A stretch of DNA of 32,222 bases from Bacteroidaceae bacterium (lineage in GTDB: Bacteria > Bacteroidota > Bacteroidia > Bacteroidales > Bacteroidaceae). A program made the position numbers and the translations under genes. Numbering within the stretch: the first letter of the stretch is position 1; every line of letters begins with the position of its first letter. The DNA is taken from contig JAFRTJ010000034.1 in assembly GCA_017427185.1 (NCBI GenBank), positions 1-32,222 on the forward strand. The letters are read 5' to 3'. This document shows, in pieces, positions 1 through 8,457 of the stretch. Below the pieces are notes generated by a model. The model was not told the DNA's origin, ran no database searches, and saw only the letters and a list, made by a program, of their open reading frames with translations.

Positions 1-52
1 ATAAATATATATAATATGGCCTCCTTTTGGGAATGTGTGTAGTGTTCACGAG

Positions 53-78
53 AACTGTAGCACTGTAGCGCTGTAGCG
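53..78. repeat. Short tandem repeat, 8-bp period
   Basis: The hexamer CTGTAG occurs at 55-60, 63-68 and 71-76, an exact 8-bp period. It lies in a gene-free spacer. No function is evident. Confidence 0.7.
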
Positions 79-154
79 TTTGAATCGGTTAGGGGCTAGT
101 GGTTAGCGGTTATGCGCTATGAAAAAATCTTTACATTAGGCAAAATGTGCAAAA

Positions 155-202
155 CCTCGATGAAATCGGCGTTTTTGGAAAAGTCGCCTCGATGAAATCG
201 GC
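155..202. repeat. Direct repeat pair, 16 bp, 32 bp apart
   Basis: CCTCGATGAAATCGGC occurs at 155-170 and 187-202, each followed by a G/A and a T-run. Each copy contains the small dyad CGAT-GAA-ATCG. The pair sits in the gene-free spacer at the start of the window and looks like part of a dispersed intergenic repeat family. It is not a CRISPR: there are only two copies and the spacing is 16 bp. Confidence 0.75.
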
Positions 203-300
203 ATTTTTTGACGTGTCGCAAGGGGCAAAAGAATACGTAAATTCGGACAAAAGAAGCTGTTGCGCCTCAGCCATTCAGTCATTTCCTGCACCCCGTCTGC

Positions 301-416
301 GCCTGAGCACACCTACTGGAGCGCAAGAAATCGTAAATGACGAAGACGATGACGAAGACGAAGAAATGGTAAATGGGACTCCGAGCTTGCTCGCCTGAGC
401 ACCTACTGGAGCGCAA
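301..416. repeat. Diverged direct repeat around an acidic-codon-like tract
   Basis: GCCTGAGCAC(AC)CTACTGG followed by AGCGCAA occurs near 301-326 and again at 393-416, where two bases are missing. Between the copies are a GACGAA/GACGAT-type simple repeat (about 339-364) and ATGGTAAATGG (367-377). The rest of 1-521 holds no supportable gene: the short open frames here are translations of repeats. Confidence 0.65.
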
Positions 417-521
417 AAAAATGGCAAAATGGTCCCCCTCTACGGCATTCCATGACAAAATGGGAACCGCAAAAAAGTACGATTTCTGCTGAACAGTACA
501 CCTTTCGTGCACCTTGAGGAA

Positions 522-558
522 CAAAGAAAAACCCTTGCGAGGCACGTGCCTGCAAGGG
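522..558 (-). terminator. Rho-independent terminator of the tRNA (CAT)
   Basis: On the minus strand, just 3' of the tRNA, CCCTTGC pairs with GCAAGGG (552-558 and 532-538). The stem encloses the perfect palindrome AGGCACGTGCCT (540-551). On the transcribed strand a T-rich tract (complement of 522-531) follows. Position, stem and T-tract together make a confident intrinsic terminator. Confidence 0.85.
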
Positions 559-566
559 AGATCCGG

Positions 567-640
567 TAGCGGGAAAGGGACTTGAACCCTTGACCTTCGG
601 ATTATGAATCCGACGCTCTAACCAGCTGAGCTATCCCGCC
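567..640 (-). tRNA. tRNA with anticodon CAT (Met or Ile2)
   Basis: The minus strand folds as a standard cloverleaf of 74 nt. It has a 7-bp acceptor stem (GGCGGGA with TCCCGCT, first pair G-U), a D-arm beginning TAGCTCAG, an anticodon stem TCGGA/TCCGA with loop TTCATAA giving anticodon CAT, and a T-arm with GGTTCAAGTCC. A discriminator A follows. The first pair is not the C-A mismatch of an initiator and the fold is elongator-like. Elongator Met and lysidine-modified Ile (AUA) cannot be separated by eye. It is flanked by its own consensus promoter and terminator. Confidence 0.95.
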
Positions 641-659
641 ATCTGCTGTTTTGCGGGTG

Positions 660-690
660 CAAAGATAGATACTTTTTCTGTATCTGCAAA
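660..690 (-). promoter_or_regulatory. Consensus Bacteroidota promoter for the tRNA
   Basis: On the minus strand TTTG (complement of 687-690) and TATCTTTG (complement of 660-667) are 19 bp apart. This matches the established Bacteroides -33/-7 consensus. The tRNA 5' end is about 20 nt downstream. Confidence 0.85.
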
Positions 691-741
691 GAAAAAGAGA
701 AGAAAAAATCGAGAAAAGGTGAAACTTTCATCTTGAGAATC

Positions 742-772
742 TTTCTTCTTTCGCTTAAATATAGTATCTTTG
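742..772 (+). promoter_or_regulatory. Promoter of the permease-ribBA operon
   Basis: TATCTTTG at 765-772 matches the -7 consensus. TTTC at 742-745, 19 bp upstream, is a near match to the -33 TTTG. Transcription would start near 780, leaving a short leader before the ATG at 797. This argues against the in-frame TTG at 770, which lies inside the promoter. Confidence 0.7.
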
Positions 773-796
773 TCGGTTGATACGCGCCCGTGTGAC

Positions 797-2707
797 ATGA
801 GAATAATAAAGAAGCTGGACATTTTCATCCTGAAATCCTACCTGCAACTTTTTGCGGGTACGTTTTTCATTTGCCTGTTCATCTTCATGATGCAATTCAT
901 GTGGAGATACGTGGACGAGCTTATCGGAAAGGGGCTGAGCACAGAGGTGCTGATGAAATTCTTCTACTACAGCGGACTGACGCTGGTGCCCACCAGCCTG
1001 CCCCTGGCCGTCCTGCTGGCGAGCCTGATCACCTTCGGCAACCTGGGCGAGAGGTTCGAGCTGCTGAGCATGAAGGCTGCCGGCATCCCGCTGGTCCGCA
1101 TCCTGCAGCCCATCTTCCTGTTTGTGCTGCTTGTCTGCGCGGGGAGCTTCTATTTCCAGAACAACATAGGGCCGGAAGCCACCAAGCAGCTGGCCACGCT
1201 GATTTGGAGCATGAAGCAGAAATCGCCTGAGCTGGAGATTCCCGAGGGCATCTTCTACAATTCCATCCCTGGCTACAACCTCTTCGTGGAACACAAGGAC
1301 AAGGAGACGGGTATGCTCTATGGAGTGATGATCTACAGCACGACGGACGGATACGAGGATGCGCAGATCGTGCTGGCCGACAGCGCCCGACTGCAGAGCA
1401 CAGAGGACAAGATGCACCTGATGCTGACGCTCTACAACGGCGAGCGCTTCCGCAACATGGACAACCAGGGAGGCACCAACATCATGCGCGCCAGTGTGCC
1501 CTACATGCGCGAGTCGTTTGTCAGCGAGGTGGACGTGATTCCTTTCGACGGGAACTTCAACCTGATGGATGCCAACCTCTTTGCGGGCAACGCGCAGACG
1601 AAGGACCTGGCAGAGGTCTACCGAGGCATCGACTCGCTGAGCCACCTGACGGACAGCATGGGTCACGCCATCTGCCAGAACAGCCTGGAGACGGTGCTGA
1701 AACGAGACTTGCCAGTGGATACGAAAAACTATTCCAAGGTCGTGGCGAAAGCTATGGAGGCAGCGCCTTTCGACTCCACCTACCTCAACATGACGGAGGA
1801 GGAGCAGAGCGCCTCGTGGAGAACTGCCCTGCAGCGCGTCTCGACAGCTCAGGCGGAATACGACTTCCGCGCCATCATCACTGCTGACCCGAACCTGCAG
1901 CTGAGGAAGCACTATATGGAAGCCAACAAGAAGTTCACGATGAGCCTGGCCTGCCTGCTGTTCTTCTTCATCGGAGCCCCTCTGGGAGCCATCATCCGCA
2001 AGGGAGGATTGGGCATCCCCGTAGTCATCAGCGTGATCATCTTCATCTTCTACTACATCATCAACGTGGGAAGCGAGAAGATGGCCAAGACGGGACAATG
2101 GAACATCCTGTGCGGCATGTGGACGAGTACTGCCATCCTGCTGCCCATCGGACTTTTCCTGATCAACCGTGCGAACAAGGATTCCGTCGTCTTCAACATC
2201 GAGGGCTACCGCAAGTTCTTCATGAAGCTGCTGGGCCTGCGATCTACCCGCAAGCTGAACCGGAAGGAAGTGATCATCCACGACCCTGAATACAAACGCA
2301 TCCTGCAAGATATGGCTGCGCTGAGCCAAGACTGCCAGAACTACATGGAGAAGGCGCGTCTCTACCTCATGCCCAACTACTGGAAACTCTTCTTCCGATA
2401 CGAGGAGGACACGACGGTCATCGACATCAACCATCGGTTGGAAAGCCTCATCGAGGAACTCCACAACAGCCGCGACAACGTGATCCTGGCACGCATCAAC
2501 GAGTACCCAATCATGGTGTCCGATGCACACACGCGACCCTTCCGCAACCCACGCTGGAACATGTTTACGGGCATCTTCCTGCCCCTGGGAGTTTTCTTCT
2601 TCTTCCGCATCTGGCGCTACAGGTTGCGCCTGTGGAAGGACTTGCAGGACATCCGCAAACTGAACGAGCAAATAAGCGAACGAATAACCAAACAACAATA
2701 TGAGTGA
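797..2707 (+). CDS. LptF/LptG (YjgP/YjgQ) family inner-membrane permease
   Basis: The 636-aa protein belongs to the YjgP/YjgQ family, the membrane subunits of the Lpt ABC exporter that extracts lipopolysaccharide from the inner membrane. Three N-terminal membrane segments lie at roughly residues 12-35, 50-80 and 95-115. A large soluble, presumably periplasmic, region follows, then three more segments at about 378-400, 405-424 and 435-456. This is the 3+3 layout of LptF/G around a periplasmic domain. About 170 further residues follow, with a seventh hydrophobic segment at about 588-608, so it is far longer than the roughly 360 aa of E. coli LptF. The ATG at 797 was chosen because an upstream TTG lies in the promoter. 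The stop overlaps ribBA by 8 nt (ATGAGTGA). Which of LptF or LptG it represents cannot be told here. Confidence 0.88.
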   Translation: MRIIKKLDIFILKSYLQLFAGTFFICLFIFMMQFMWRYVDELIGKGLSTEVLMKFFYYSGLTLVPTSLPLAVLLASLITFGNLGERFELLSMKAAGIPLVRILQPIFLFVLLVCAGSFYFQNNIGPEATKQLATLIWSMKQKSPELEIPEGIFYNSIPGYNLFVEHKDKETGMLYGVMIYSTTDGYEDAQIVLADSARLQSTEDKMHLMLTLYNGERFRNMDNQGGTNIMRASVPYMRESFVSEVDVIPFDGNFNLMDANLFAGNAQTKDLAEVYRGIDSLSHLTDSMGHAICQNSLETVLKRDLPVDTKNYSKVVAKAMEAAPFDSTYLNMTEEEQSASWRTALQRVSTAQAEYDFRAIITADPNLQLRKHYMEANKKFTMSLACLLFFFIGAPLGAIIRKGGLGIPVVISVIIFIFYYIINVGSEKMAKTGQWNILCGMWTSTAILLPIGLFLINRANKDSVVFNIEGYRKFFMKLLGLRSTRKLNRKEVIIHDPEYKRILQDMAALSQDCQNYMEKARLYLMPNYWKLFFRYEEDTTVIDINHRLESLIEELHNSRDNVILARINEYPIMVSDAHTRPFRNPRWNMFTGIFLPLGVFFFFRIWRYRLRLWKDLQDIRKLNEQISERITKQQYE

Positions 2708-3905
2708 ACAAGTGAAACTAAGCACGATAGAAGAGGCTCTCGAGGATTTCCGGGCAGGCAAATTCGTCATTGTCGTAGACGACGAGGACCGCGAGAACGA
2801 GGGCGACTTCATCACGGCCGCAGAACTGATAACCCCTGAGAAGGTCAATTTCATGCTCCAGAACGGACGCGGCGTCCTCTGCGCTCCCATCACGATCAAC
2901 AGGGCAAGGGAGCTGGAGCTGGACCATCAGGTGCAGGAAAACACCAGCATGCTGGGGACTCCCTTCACCGTGACCGTGGACCTGCTGGAAGGCTGCACCA
3001 CAGGAGTGAGCACCCACGACCGTGCCGCCACCATACGCGCTTTGGCAGATCCCAGCCGAAAGCCTACAGACTTCGGGCGGCCAGGCCACATCAACCCCCT
3101 CTACGCCCAGGACAAGGGTGTGCTGCGACGTGCCGGCCATACGGAAGCCGCCGTAGACTTGGCACGCCTGAGCGGACTGCAACCGGTGGCCGCCTTGATA
3201 GAAATCCTCAACGAGGACGGCAGCATGGCCCGCATGCCCCAACTGCAGAAGACAGCAGAACAATTCGGTCTGAAGATCATCTCCATACGGGATCTGATAG
3301 CCTACCGCACCAAACAGGAATCGCTGCTGGAGAGAGGCGTGGAGGCTGACTTGCCTACGCAATACGGCCACTTCCACATCATTCCCTTCCGCCAGAAGAG
3401 CAACGGGCTGGAACATGTGGTGCTTTACAAAGGGAAGTGGGAACACGACGAGCCCATTCTGGTGCGCATGCACTCGAGCTGCGTGACGGGCGACATCTTC
3501 AGCAGCCGCAGATGTGACTGTGGCGAACAGCTCCACCAAGCTATGCAGATGATAGAGAAGGAAGGCAAGGGCCTGGTGGTTTACCTGAATCAGGAAGGAC
3601 GCGGCATCGGACTGATGAACAAGATTGCTGCCTACAAACTGCAGGAACAGGGAGAAGATACTGTGGATGCCAACATCCATTTGGGATTCCAACCCGACGA
3701 GCGCGAATATGGCGTGGGAGCCGAAATCCTGCGCGAGATGGGAGTGAGCAAGCTGCGCCTGATCACGAACAATCCCGTGAAACGCGTAGGTCTGGAAAGC
3801 TACGGGCTGGAAATCGTGGAGAACATCCCCATCGTGATTGAACCCAACGAATACAACCGTCGCTATCTGGAAACCAAACGGATCAGGATGGGACACAAAC
3901 TGTAG
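2700..3905 (+). CDS. ribBA: Bifunctional 3,4-dihydroxy-2-butanone-4-phosphate synthase / GTP cyclohydrolase II
   Basis: This is a two-domain enzyme supplying both precursors of riboflavin. The N-terminal RibB domain (about residues 7-203) makes the four-carbon unit from ribulose 5-phosphate. It carries the acidic metal/substrate loop [10 protein letters not shown] (27-36), THDRAATI (105-112) and RPGH (127-130). The C-terminal RibA domain (about 210-400) opens the GTP imidazole ring. Its zinc ligands are C261, C272 and C274 (SSRRCDCGE), followed by NQEGRGIGL (297-305). At 401 aa the length is normal for the fused form and all landmark residues are present. The start overlaps the permease stop by 8 nt, so the genes are probably translationally coupled. 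The aminotransferase gene follows after 37 nt. No FMN riboswitch is visible, nor is there room for one. Confidence 0.97.
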   Translation: MSEQVKLSTIEEALEDFRAGKFVIVVDDEDRENEGDFITAAELITPEKVNFMLQNGRGVLCAPITINRARELELDHQVQENTSMLGTPFTVTVDLLEGCTTGVSTHDRAATIRALADPSRKPTDFGRPGHINPLYAQDKGVLRRAGHTEAAVDLARLSGLQPVAALIEILNEDGSMARMPQLQKTAEQFGLKIISIRDLIAYRTKQESLLERGVEADLPTQYGHFHIIPFRQKSNGLEHVVLYKGKWEHDEPILVRMHSSCVTGDIFSSRRCDCGEQLHQAMQMIEKEGKGLVVYLNQEGRGIGLMNKIAAYKLQEQGEDTVDANIHLGFQPDEREYGVGAEILREMGVSKLRLITNNPVKRVGLESYGLEIVENIPIVIEPNEYNRRYLETKRIRMGHKL

Positions 3906-3942
3906 AACACAAAGAAAAGAAAACACATAAAAAACTATCAAG

Positions 3943-5139
3943 ATGAGCGATCAATTATCCGACAGACTGAGTCGCCTGTCACCAAGCGCAACGCTGGCTA
4001 TGAGCCAGAAGAGTAGTGAACTGCAAGCACAAGGCATCGATGTGGTGAACATGAGTGTGGGTGAGCCAGACTTCCCCACCCCAGCACACATCAAGGCTGC
4101 TGCCGTGAAAGCTATCGACGAGAACTGGACCAGGTACAGTCCCGTACCAGGCTATCCCGATCTGAAGCAAGCGATTTCCAAGAAACTGAAAACGGAAAAC
4201 GGGTTGGACTATGCGCCCAGCCAGATTCTGGTGTCGAATGGTGCCAAACAAAGCGTCTGCAACACCATCATGGCCATCGTGAATGCTGGCGACGAAGTGA
4301 TCATCCCTGCTCCCTATTGGGTAAGTTACCCCCAAATGGTGCTCCTGGCCGAGGGAACTCCCGTCTTTGTGGAAGCCAAGATTGAGCAGGACTTCAAAAT
4401 CACTCCTGAGCAATTAGAGGCTGCCATCACTCCCAAGACGCGCGCCATCATCCTGTGCTCCCCCTGCAACCCGACAGGAAGCGTCTACAGCAAGGAGGAA
4501 CTGGAAGGACTGAAGGATGTCCTGCTGAAGCATGAGCGCGTGATAGTGATTGCCGACGAGATCTACGAGCACATCAACTACGTTGGCCGACACGCCAGCA
4601 TAGGAGAATTCCAGGAGCTGAAGGATCGCGTGGTCATCATCAACGGCGTGAGCAAGGCTTATGCGATGACAGGGTGGCGCATCGGATTCATCGCAGCTCC
4701 GGAATGGATTGTGAAGGGATGCAACAAGCTGCAAGGGCAATACACCAGCGGCCCCTGCTCCATCTCCCAGAAAGCAGCTGTGGCAGCCTACAACGGCGAC
4801 CAGCAATGCGTGGAGGACATGCGTCAGGCTTTCGAGCGCAGAAAGAACCTGATCGTGAAGCTTACCAAAGAAGTACCAGGCCTCGAGGTGAACAATCCAG
4901 AAGGCGCGTTCTACCTGTTCCCCAAGTGCAGCAGTTTCTTCGGCAAGACGGACGGCGAGCGTGTCATCAAGAACAGCACGGATTTCGCAATGTATCTGCT
5001 CGAAGTAGGTCACGTGGCCACAGTAGGTGGTGATGCTTTCGGCGCTCCTGAATGTTTCCGCATGAGTTACGCCACCAGCGACGAGAACATCTGCGAGGCT
5101 CTCAGAAGAATCAAAGAGGCTCTGGCCAAGCTAAAATAA
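3943..5139 (+). CDS. Pyridoxal-phosphate aminotransferase, class I (aspartate aminotransferase-like)
   Basis: This is a cytoplasmic fold-type I PLP enzyme of 398 aa. Visible landmarks are the substrate-loop region NMSVGEPDFPTP (36-47), the tyrosine of APYWVSYP (near 125-130) that stacks on the cofactor, NPTG (176-179), the PLP-nitrogen aspartate in IADEIYEH (D205), and the Schiff-base lysine K238 in GVSKAYAMTGWRIG. A conserved arginine for the substrate carboxylate lies in CFRMSYAT near the C-terminus. The family (AspAT subgroup I-gamma) includes aspartate and aspartate/prephenate aminotransferases, so the exact substrate is inferred. It is the last gene of the plus-strand operon and converges on the next gene with only 11 nt between the stops. 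No clear hairpin separates them. Confidence 0.93.
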   Translation: MSDQLSDRLSRLSPSATLAMSQKSSELQAQGIDVVNMSVGEPDFPTPAHIKAAAVKAIDENWTRYSPVPGYPDLKQAISKKLKTENGLDYAPSQILVSNGAKQSVCNTIMAIVNAGDEVIIPAPYWVSYPQMVLLAEGTPVFVEAKIEQDFKITPEQLEAAITPKTRAIILCSPCNPTGSVYSKEELEGLKDVLLKHERVIVIADEIYEHINYVGRHASIGEFQELKDRVVIINGVSKAYAMTGWRIGFIAAPEWIVKGCNKLQGQYTSGPCSISQKAAVAAYNGDQQCVEDMRQAFERRKNLIVKLTKEVPGLEVNNPEGAFYLFPKCSSFFGKTDGERVIKNSTDFAMYLLEVGHVATVGGDAFGAPECFRMSYATSDENICEALRRIKEALAKLK

Positions 5140-5150
5140 CATTGAGGACT

Positions 5151-6881
5151 TTATCTCCCCGCTAAAACCTCCTTCAGCTCGAGAGGATTACGAGTGGTGA
5201 TGTTATCAGGGTGGCAGCGTAGCACGCGATGCATATCTGCCACCTTGTCAACTGTCCAAACGGAAAGTAAGTAACCATTCTTGTGCAGCAGTTCTGCCAG
5301 GAGCGACGTGCAGTATTTGTAGTTGCAATTGATGCCCACAGCACCCGTCTCCCTAAGTTTGGCCAGCAGGAGATTCTGGTAGGCGGGATCAGCAAGAAGA
5401 TTCACGTCGGCTGCAAAGTTGAGGTAATACGCAATACCTGGGCAGGACTTCTTCACTTCAGGAATCGCTTGGTCTTCCACACCCGTCAGAAAGACTTGAT
5501 CTGCCATCTTTAGTCGCTTAATCAGCTTATAAAGGCTGCGGAGCGTGCGAGGTTCCTTGATGTCCAGGTTGATGTGAGTTCTTCGACCCTTGATTTTCAT
5601 CATCACAGGTTCTATCAGCTCTGCATCATTATCCTTGATGGCATCGTGGCTCATCGCCAACTCGCCATCAGGACGCAAACGGACATCGAACTCCAGGATG
5701 TCTGCATCATTCTCGAGGGAGGTGTCGATGAACTGCATGCTGTTGGGAGGTGTATTGTAAGCTCCTGAGTGAGCCGTTATCGTGAAACCGGCAGGGAGAG
5801 GCTCATTGCCATACGTGAACTCCTGGTCAAACTCCTTGCCTCCCGCTCCTATACGGAAGACTCGTACTTCCTTGCTCTTCAACTTGACAGCCACCACATC
5901 GCAGCAGAGGGATTCTCTGTAGTTGAATTCTGCCCTGCGCTGTCCCTCCTGCATGTTTTCCTTGCCTACATTTCCATAGCCCTGCGTAACGAAATAATTG
6001 ACTCCATCGTCGCAGATAAAGTTGTTGACATGACTGTCGCCAGCCACGACTCCCACCAGAGAACCTGAGGCATGCGTAAAGTCCCACGTTACCTCCTGTT
6101 CCCCGCCAGCGCGCCGATTCACGTAGTCAGCCAGCAGATGCGTCAGGATAGATGTGGCAGGACGTGGTATATTGTGTTTCGGCTTCCAGTGTCCCATCCT
6201 GTGGGGCATAAAGTGGGAGAGGATGATCACGTCCATCCCTATGGGTGTATCATTCAGCAGCCCCGTGAGCCAATCCAGTTGCTTCTTGCCGTAGCAGTAA
6301 TAATCGCCCGACAGGGTTTCAGTGGCGCTGCTGTTGAGCAGTATCATGCGCACCCGCTTCTCAGGTACATCATAATATCCGTAGACCGTCCCTTCGACGA
6401 GATGCATGTTCCCGTCAGCATAGCGATGGGCGAGACTTTGGAACACGTCTGAAAGATATTTGCTCGTAAGATGGGTTCCTTCGCCTCCATCCCAATCGTG
6501 GTTGCCTGCCACATAGAGGAACACTCCTGGGAACTCAGCCATCTCACTCCGCGTCCACTCGACGATCTGGCGAGACAATCCTGCATCATCGTGAGGGGAA
6601 CCTAAATTGAGTCCTATATCGCCCAAGTTGACCATGAAATCATAACTGAAGAGGCGATCCGTGTGAGCCAGGTAACCCACATGCCGATAGGTTTCCCTGT
6701 CATTCGTATGAACATCTGTGATGACAGGAAAAACGAGTGTTTCCTCGCCATTCTTCCATTCAATGTATCGCTGGAAAGTCTCGCCGGCTTGCCGCATCAC
6801 GAATTCTGGAACTGGCTCTCCCGCCCAAATGGTCAGGCTGGAAATGAGAGCGATGAGAGAAAAAAAGAATTTCTTGTACAT
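5151..6881 (-). CDS. Secreted metallophosphoesterase fused to a GDPD-like domain
   Basis: The 576-aa protein starts with a Sec signal peptide (about 1-20). The first domain (about 45-350) is a calcineurin-type metallophosphoesterase: D56-V-H58, G87-D88, G126-N-H-D129, H223 with H227, and GDSH (281-284) where most relatives have GHxH. The second domain (about 365-575) resembles glycerophosphodiester phosphodiesterase: H371 (in HSG rather than the usual HRG), E397 and D399 as metal ligands, H412-D413, and a C-terminal WTVD...NITTRNP that matches the end of the TIM barrel. This suggests an exported enzyme that cleaves phosphodiesters and then phosphomonoesters, but the substrate is unknown. It lies 58 nt downstream of a flavoprotein gene on the same strand and is probably co-transcribed. 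Confidence 0.85.
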   Translation of the reverse strand: MYKKFFFSLIALISSLTIWAGEPVPEFVMRQAGETFQRYIEWKNGEETLVFPVITDVHTNDRETYRHVGYLAHTDRLFSYDFMVNLGDIGLNLGSPHDDAGLSRQIVEWTRSEMAEFPGVFLYVAGNHDWDGGEGTHLTSKYLSDVFQSLAHRYADGNMHLVEGTVYGYYDVPEKRVRMILLNSSATETLSGDYYCYGKKQLDWLTGLLNDTPIGMDVIILSHFMPHRMGHWKPKHNIPRPATSILTHLLADYVNRRAGGEQEVTWDFTHASGSLVGVVAGDSHVNNFICDDGVNYFVTQGYGNVGKENMQEGQRRAEFNYRESLCCDVVAVKLKSKEVRVFRIGAGGKEFDQEFTYGNEPLPAGFTITAHSGAYNTPPNSMQFIDTSLENDADILEFDVRLRPDGELAMSHDAIKDNDAELIEPVMMKIKGRRTHINLDIKEPRTLRSLYKLIKRLKMADQVFLTGVEDQAIPEVKKSCPGIAYYLNFAADVNLLADPAYQNLLLAKLRETGAVGINCNYKYCTSLLAELLHKNGYLLSVWTVDKVADMHRVLRCHPDNITTRNPLELKEVLAGR

Positions 6882-6939
6882 AGGAAAACGTTAAATGTTG
6901 TCTGTTAACACGTTGTCTTCTCGCTCGAGACACGTCGAA

Positions 6940-8271
6940 TCACGCATCCAAAAAGACGTTTTGCCGCAACAAGGCTGAACGAAGTTTCTGCAGATCGAGG
7001 TCTGCTGGGACGCTCTGTTGCAAAACAGCCTGAGCGGCTGCCACACCAGCCCCCTGCCCCGTCACGAAACATGTGCCTATCTCGCGGGCATCCTCCACCA
7101 ACGCCTTCTCGAAGCCAAAGCAACGGCCTGCGACGAGAAGGTTCTTCGTCCTGGCAGACAGGAGGGAACGCAAGGGAATCTGCCAATAAGGACGATCCTT
7201 TGCCTTCACGGTTGTTCCCTTGTATGGAAGATTGGTCCACCCACCACTGATGCCGATGGCATCGTTGTAAGCGGTGTAAGTCATGGATTCCTCGAGCGTG
7301 ACGTTGTGAAGGCTGTTCAGGACGCGCGATACACGAGTCCCCAGAACAGATGCGGTATCCAGGAGGAAGATGTCTTCGTATCCAGGTTTCTGACGAAGCT
7401 TTTCAGTGTTCTCCCAAGCAGACTTGCGCAGCTCGTACTGAAGGCGGGAGAGGTTGAAAACGTCCAAAGCATCCTGCTCAGGCTGACCATAGACATTCAC
7501 CCAATTGACACTTTTCAAAGGCGTCTCGCTGCCTACCCATTGCTCCTCGAAGCCTGGCGCATTGGAATTCACGCGATCGACATTGCCCAAGCGGTAGTTG
7601 AGTCCCAGCTGGTATTTCACCTCGCTATAGTCATCGCCTGCCCACTCCATCACATCACCATCTCCTGACGCATCCACGAACATTTTTCCTTGGATAGCGA
7701 CACGTCCGCTCTTTGTCTCAAGCAGGAGCGCCTCGATTCCGTCGGAATTGCGTATGACATTGGCTCCAAAGGAGTTGTACAACACATTGACTCCCGCCTC
7801 ATGAAGCAACTCGGCTAACACATACTTGGCAGCCTCCGGGTCTGGGGTAGGTTTATGTTCAAAGACAAGCATTCCGTGCTGCTTCAGATGCTGCAGGACT
7901 TCGTTGGCTACTCCATGAATAACCTGCGTCTGCTTCCCCTGCTTATCAGCTCCGAAAACACACCAGACAATCAAGACAAGACCACCTGTCCAAAGCCCAC
8001 CCAAGAAACCTGTGCGCTCCACCAGATAGACGCTGCATCCCTCTCGGGCAGCCGACAAGGCAGCAGCAACACCAGCCGGTCCGCCTCCCAGCACCACCAC
8101 ATCGGCCGATGCTATGACGGGAATCTGACGTGCAGGTTCAGTCAGCCAAGTCTGGGCTTCCAGTCGCTGCGTGGATGGCAACGGCTTCTTTCTCGCTTGG
8201 GCAGGCATCTCATTGAGCGCTAAGGCTCCCAAGCCTAACGTCGAGGTCTTGAAAAATCTTCTTCTATCCAT
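6940..8271 (-). CDS. FAD-dependent oxidoreductase with a twin-arginine signal
   Basis: The 443-aa protein belongs to the FAD_oxidored (PF12831-like) group. The N-terminus MDRRRFFKTS followed by a hydrophobic stretch ending in PAQA fits a Tat signal, implying export of a folded, FAD-loaded enzyme. The Rossmann dinucleotide motif VVVLGGGPAGVAAA lies at about 58-70, with the conserved GGLWTGG segment after it. A second FAD motif, NLLVAGRCFG, appears near the C-terminus, as in this family. Members often lie among polysaccharide-utilisation genes and are sometimes labelled putative xanthan lyase, but no substrate can be assigned. The protein is complete. A weak -7-like element is present at 8334-8341 on the minus strand. 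The phosphoesterase-GDPD gene follows in the same direction. Confidence 0.88.
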   Translation of the reverse strand: MDRRRFFKTSTLGLGALALNEMPAQARKKPLPSTQRLEAQTWLTEPARQIPVIASADVVVLGGGPAGVAAALSAAREGCSVYLVERTGFLGGLWTGGLVLIVWCVFGADKQGKQTQVIHGVANEVLQHLKQHGMLVFEHKPTPDPEAAKYVLAELLHEAGVNVLYNSFGANVIRNSDGIEALLLETKSGRVAIQGKMFVDASGDGDVMEWAGDDYSEVKYQLGLNYRLGNVDRVNSNAPGFEEQWVGSETPLKSVNWVNVYGQPEQDALDVFNLSRLQYELRKSAWENTEKLRQKPGYEDIFLLDTASVLGTRVSRVLNSLHNVTLEESMTYTAYNDAIGISGGWTNLPYKGTTVKAKDRPYWQIPLRSLLSARTKNLLVAGRCFGFEKALVEDAREIGTCFVTGQGAGVAAAQAVLQQSVPADLDLQKLRSALLRQNVFLDA

Positions 8272-8333
8272 ATTTAATGTATCATTATTAACTGTTTACG
8301 CATTGGGAATATGGCAATGATGCTTCTCAACTG

Positions 8334-8341
8334 CAAAAATA
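8334..8341 (-). promoter_or_regulatory. Possible -7 element for the Tat flavoprotein gene
   Basis: The complement reads TATTTTTG, matching TAnnTTTG about 63 nt before the start codon. No TTTG box is seen 19-21 bp upstream, so this is only a candidate. Confidence 0.35.
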
Positions 8342-8438
8342 AGCATTTTGCCTGAGAATCTCAGTCGGGAATGACGCAAAATCTAAAAGAAAATGGGTTT
8401 CGCACGAAATGGATAGGATGGATTTGAAAAAAAATGAT

Positions 8439-8446
8439 TATCTTTG
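8439..8446 (+). promoter_or_regulatory. -7 element for the GH43-LRR gene
   Basis: TATCTTTG matches the -7 consensus exactly and lies 11 nt before the ATG at 8458. Transcription from it would start close to, or within, the first codons. The in-frame ATGs at 8467 and 8476 are therefore possible true starts. Confidence 0.55.
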
Positions 8447-8457
8447 TGTAATGAAAC

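Noticed and set aside
147..545. Two short overlapping open frames in the first 550 bp
   Set aside because: They translate the repeat units and the simple GACGAN tract. One runs through the tRNA terminator region. No coding signal.
770..796. Nine-codon N-terminal extension of the permease from a TTG
   Set aside because: The TTG is part of the -7 element TATCTTTG; the ATG at 797 starts the family-like N-terminus.
755..2899. A 714-codon open frame on the minus strand opposite the permease gene
   Set aside because: It is antisense to a clear LptF/G-type gene, low in complexity (many H, V, Q, D) and without domain, signal or spacing to neighbours. GC-rich codon bias of the plus-strand gene keeps it open.
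2718..3941. A 407-codon open frame on the minus strand opposite ribBA
   Set aside because: It mirrors ribBA along its whole length and has no recognisable features.
3906..3942. Search for a riboswitch near ribBA and the aminotransferase
   Set aside because: The leaders are too short (8-nt overlap and 37 nt) and no conserved FMN element is visible.
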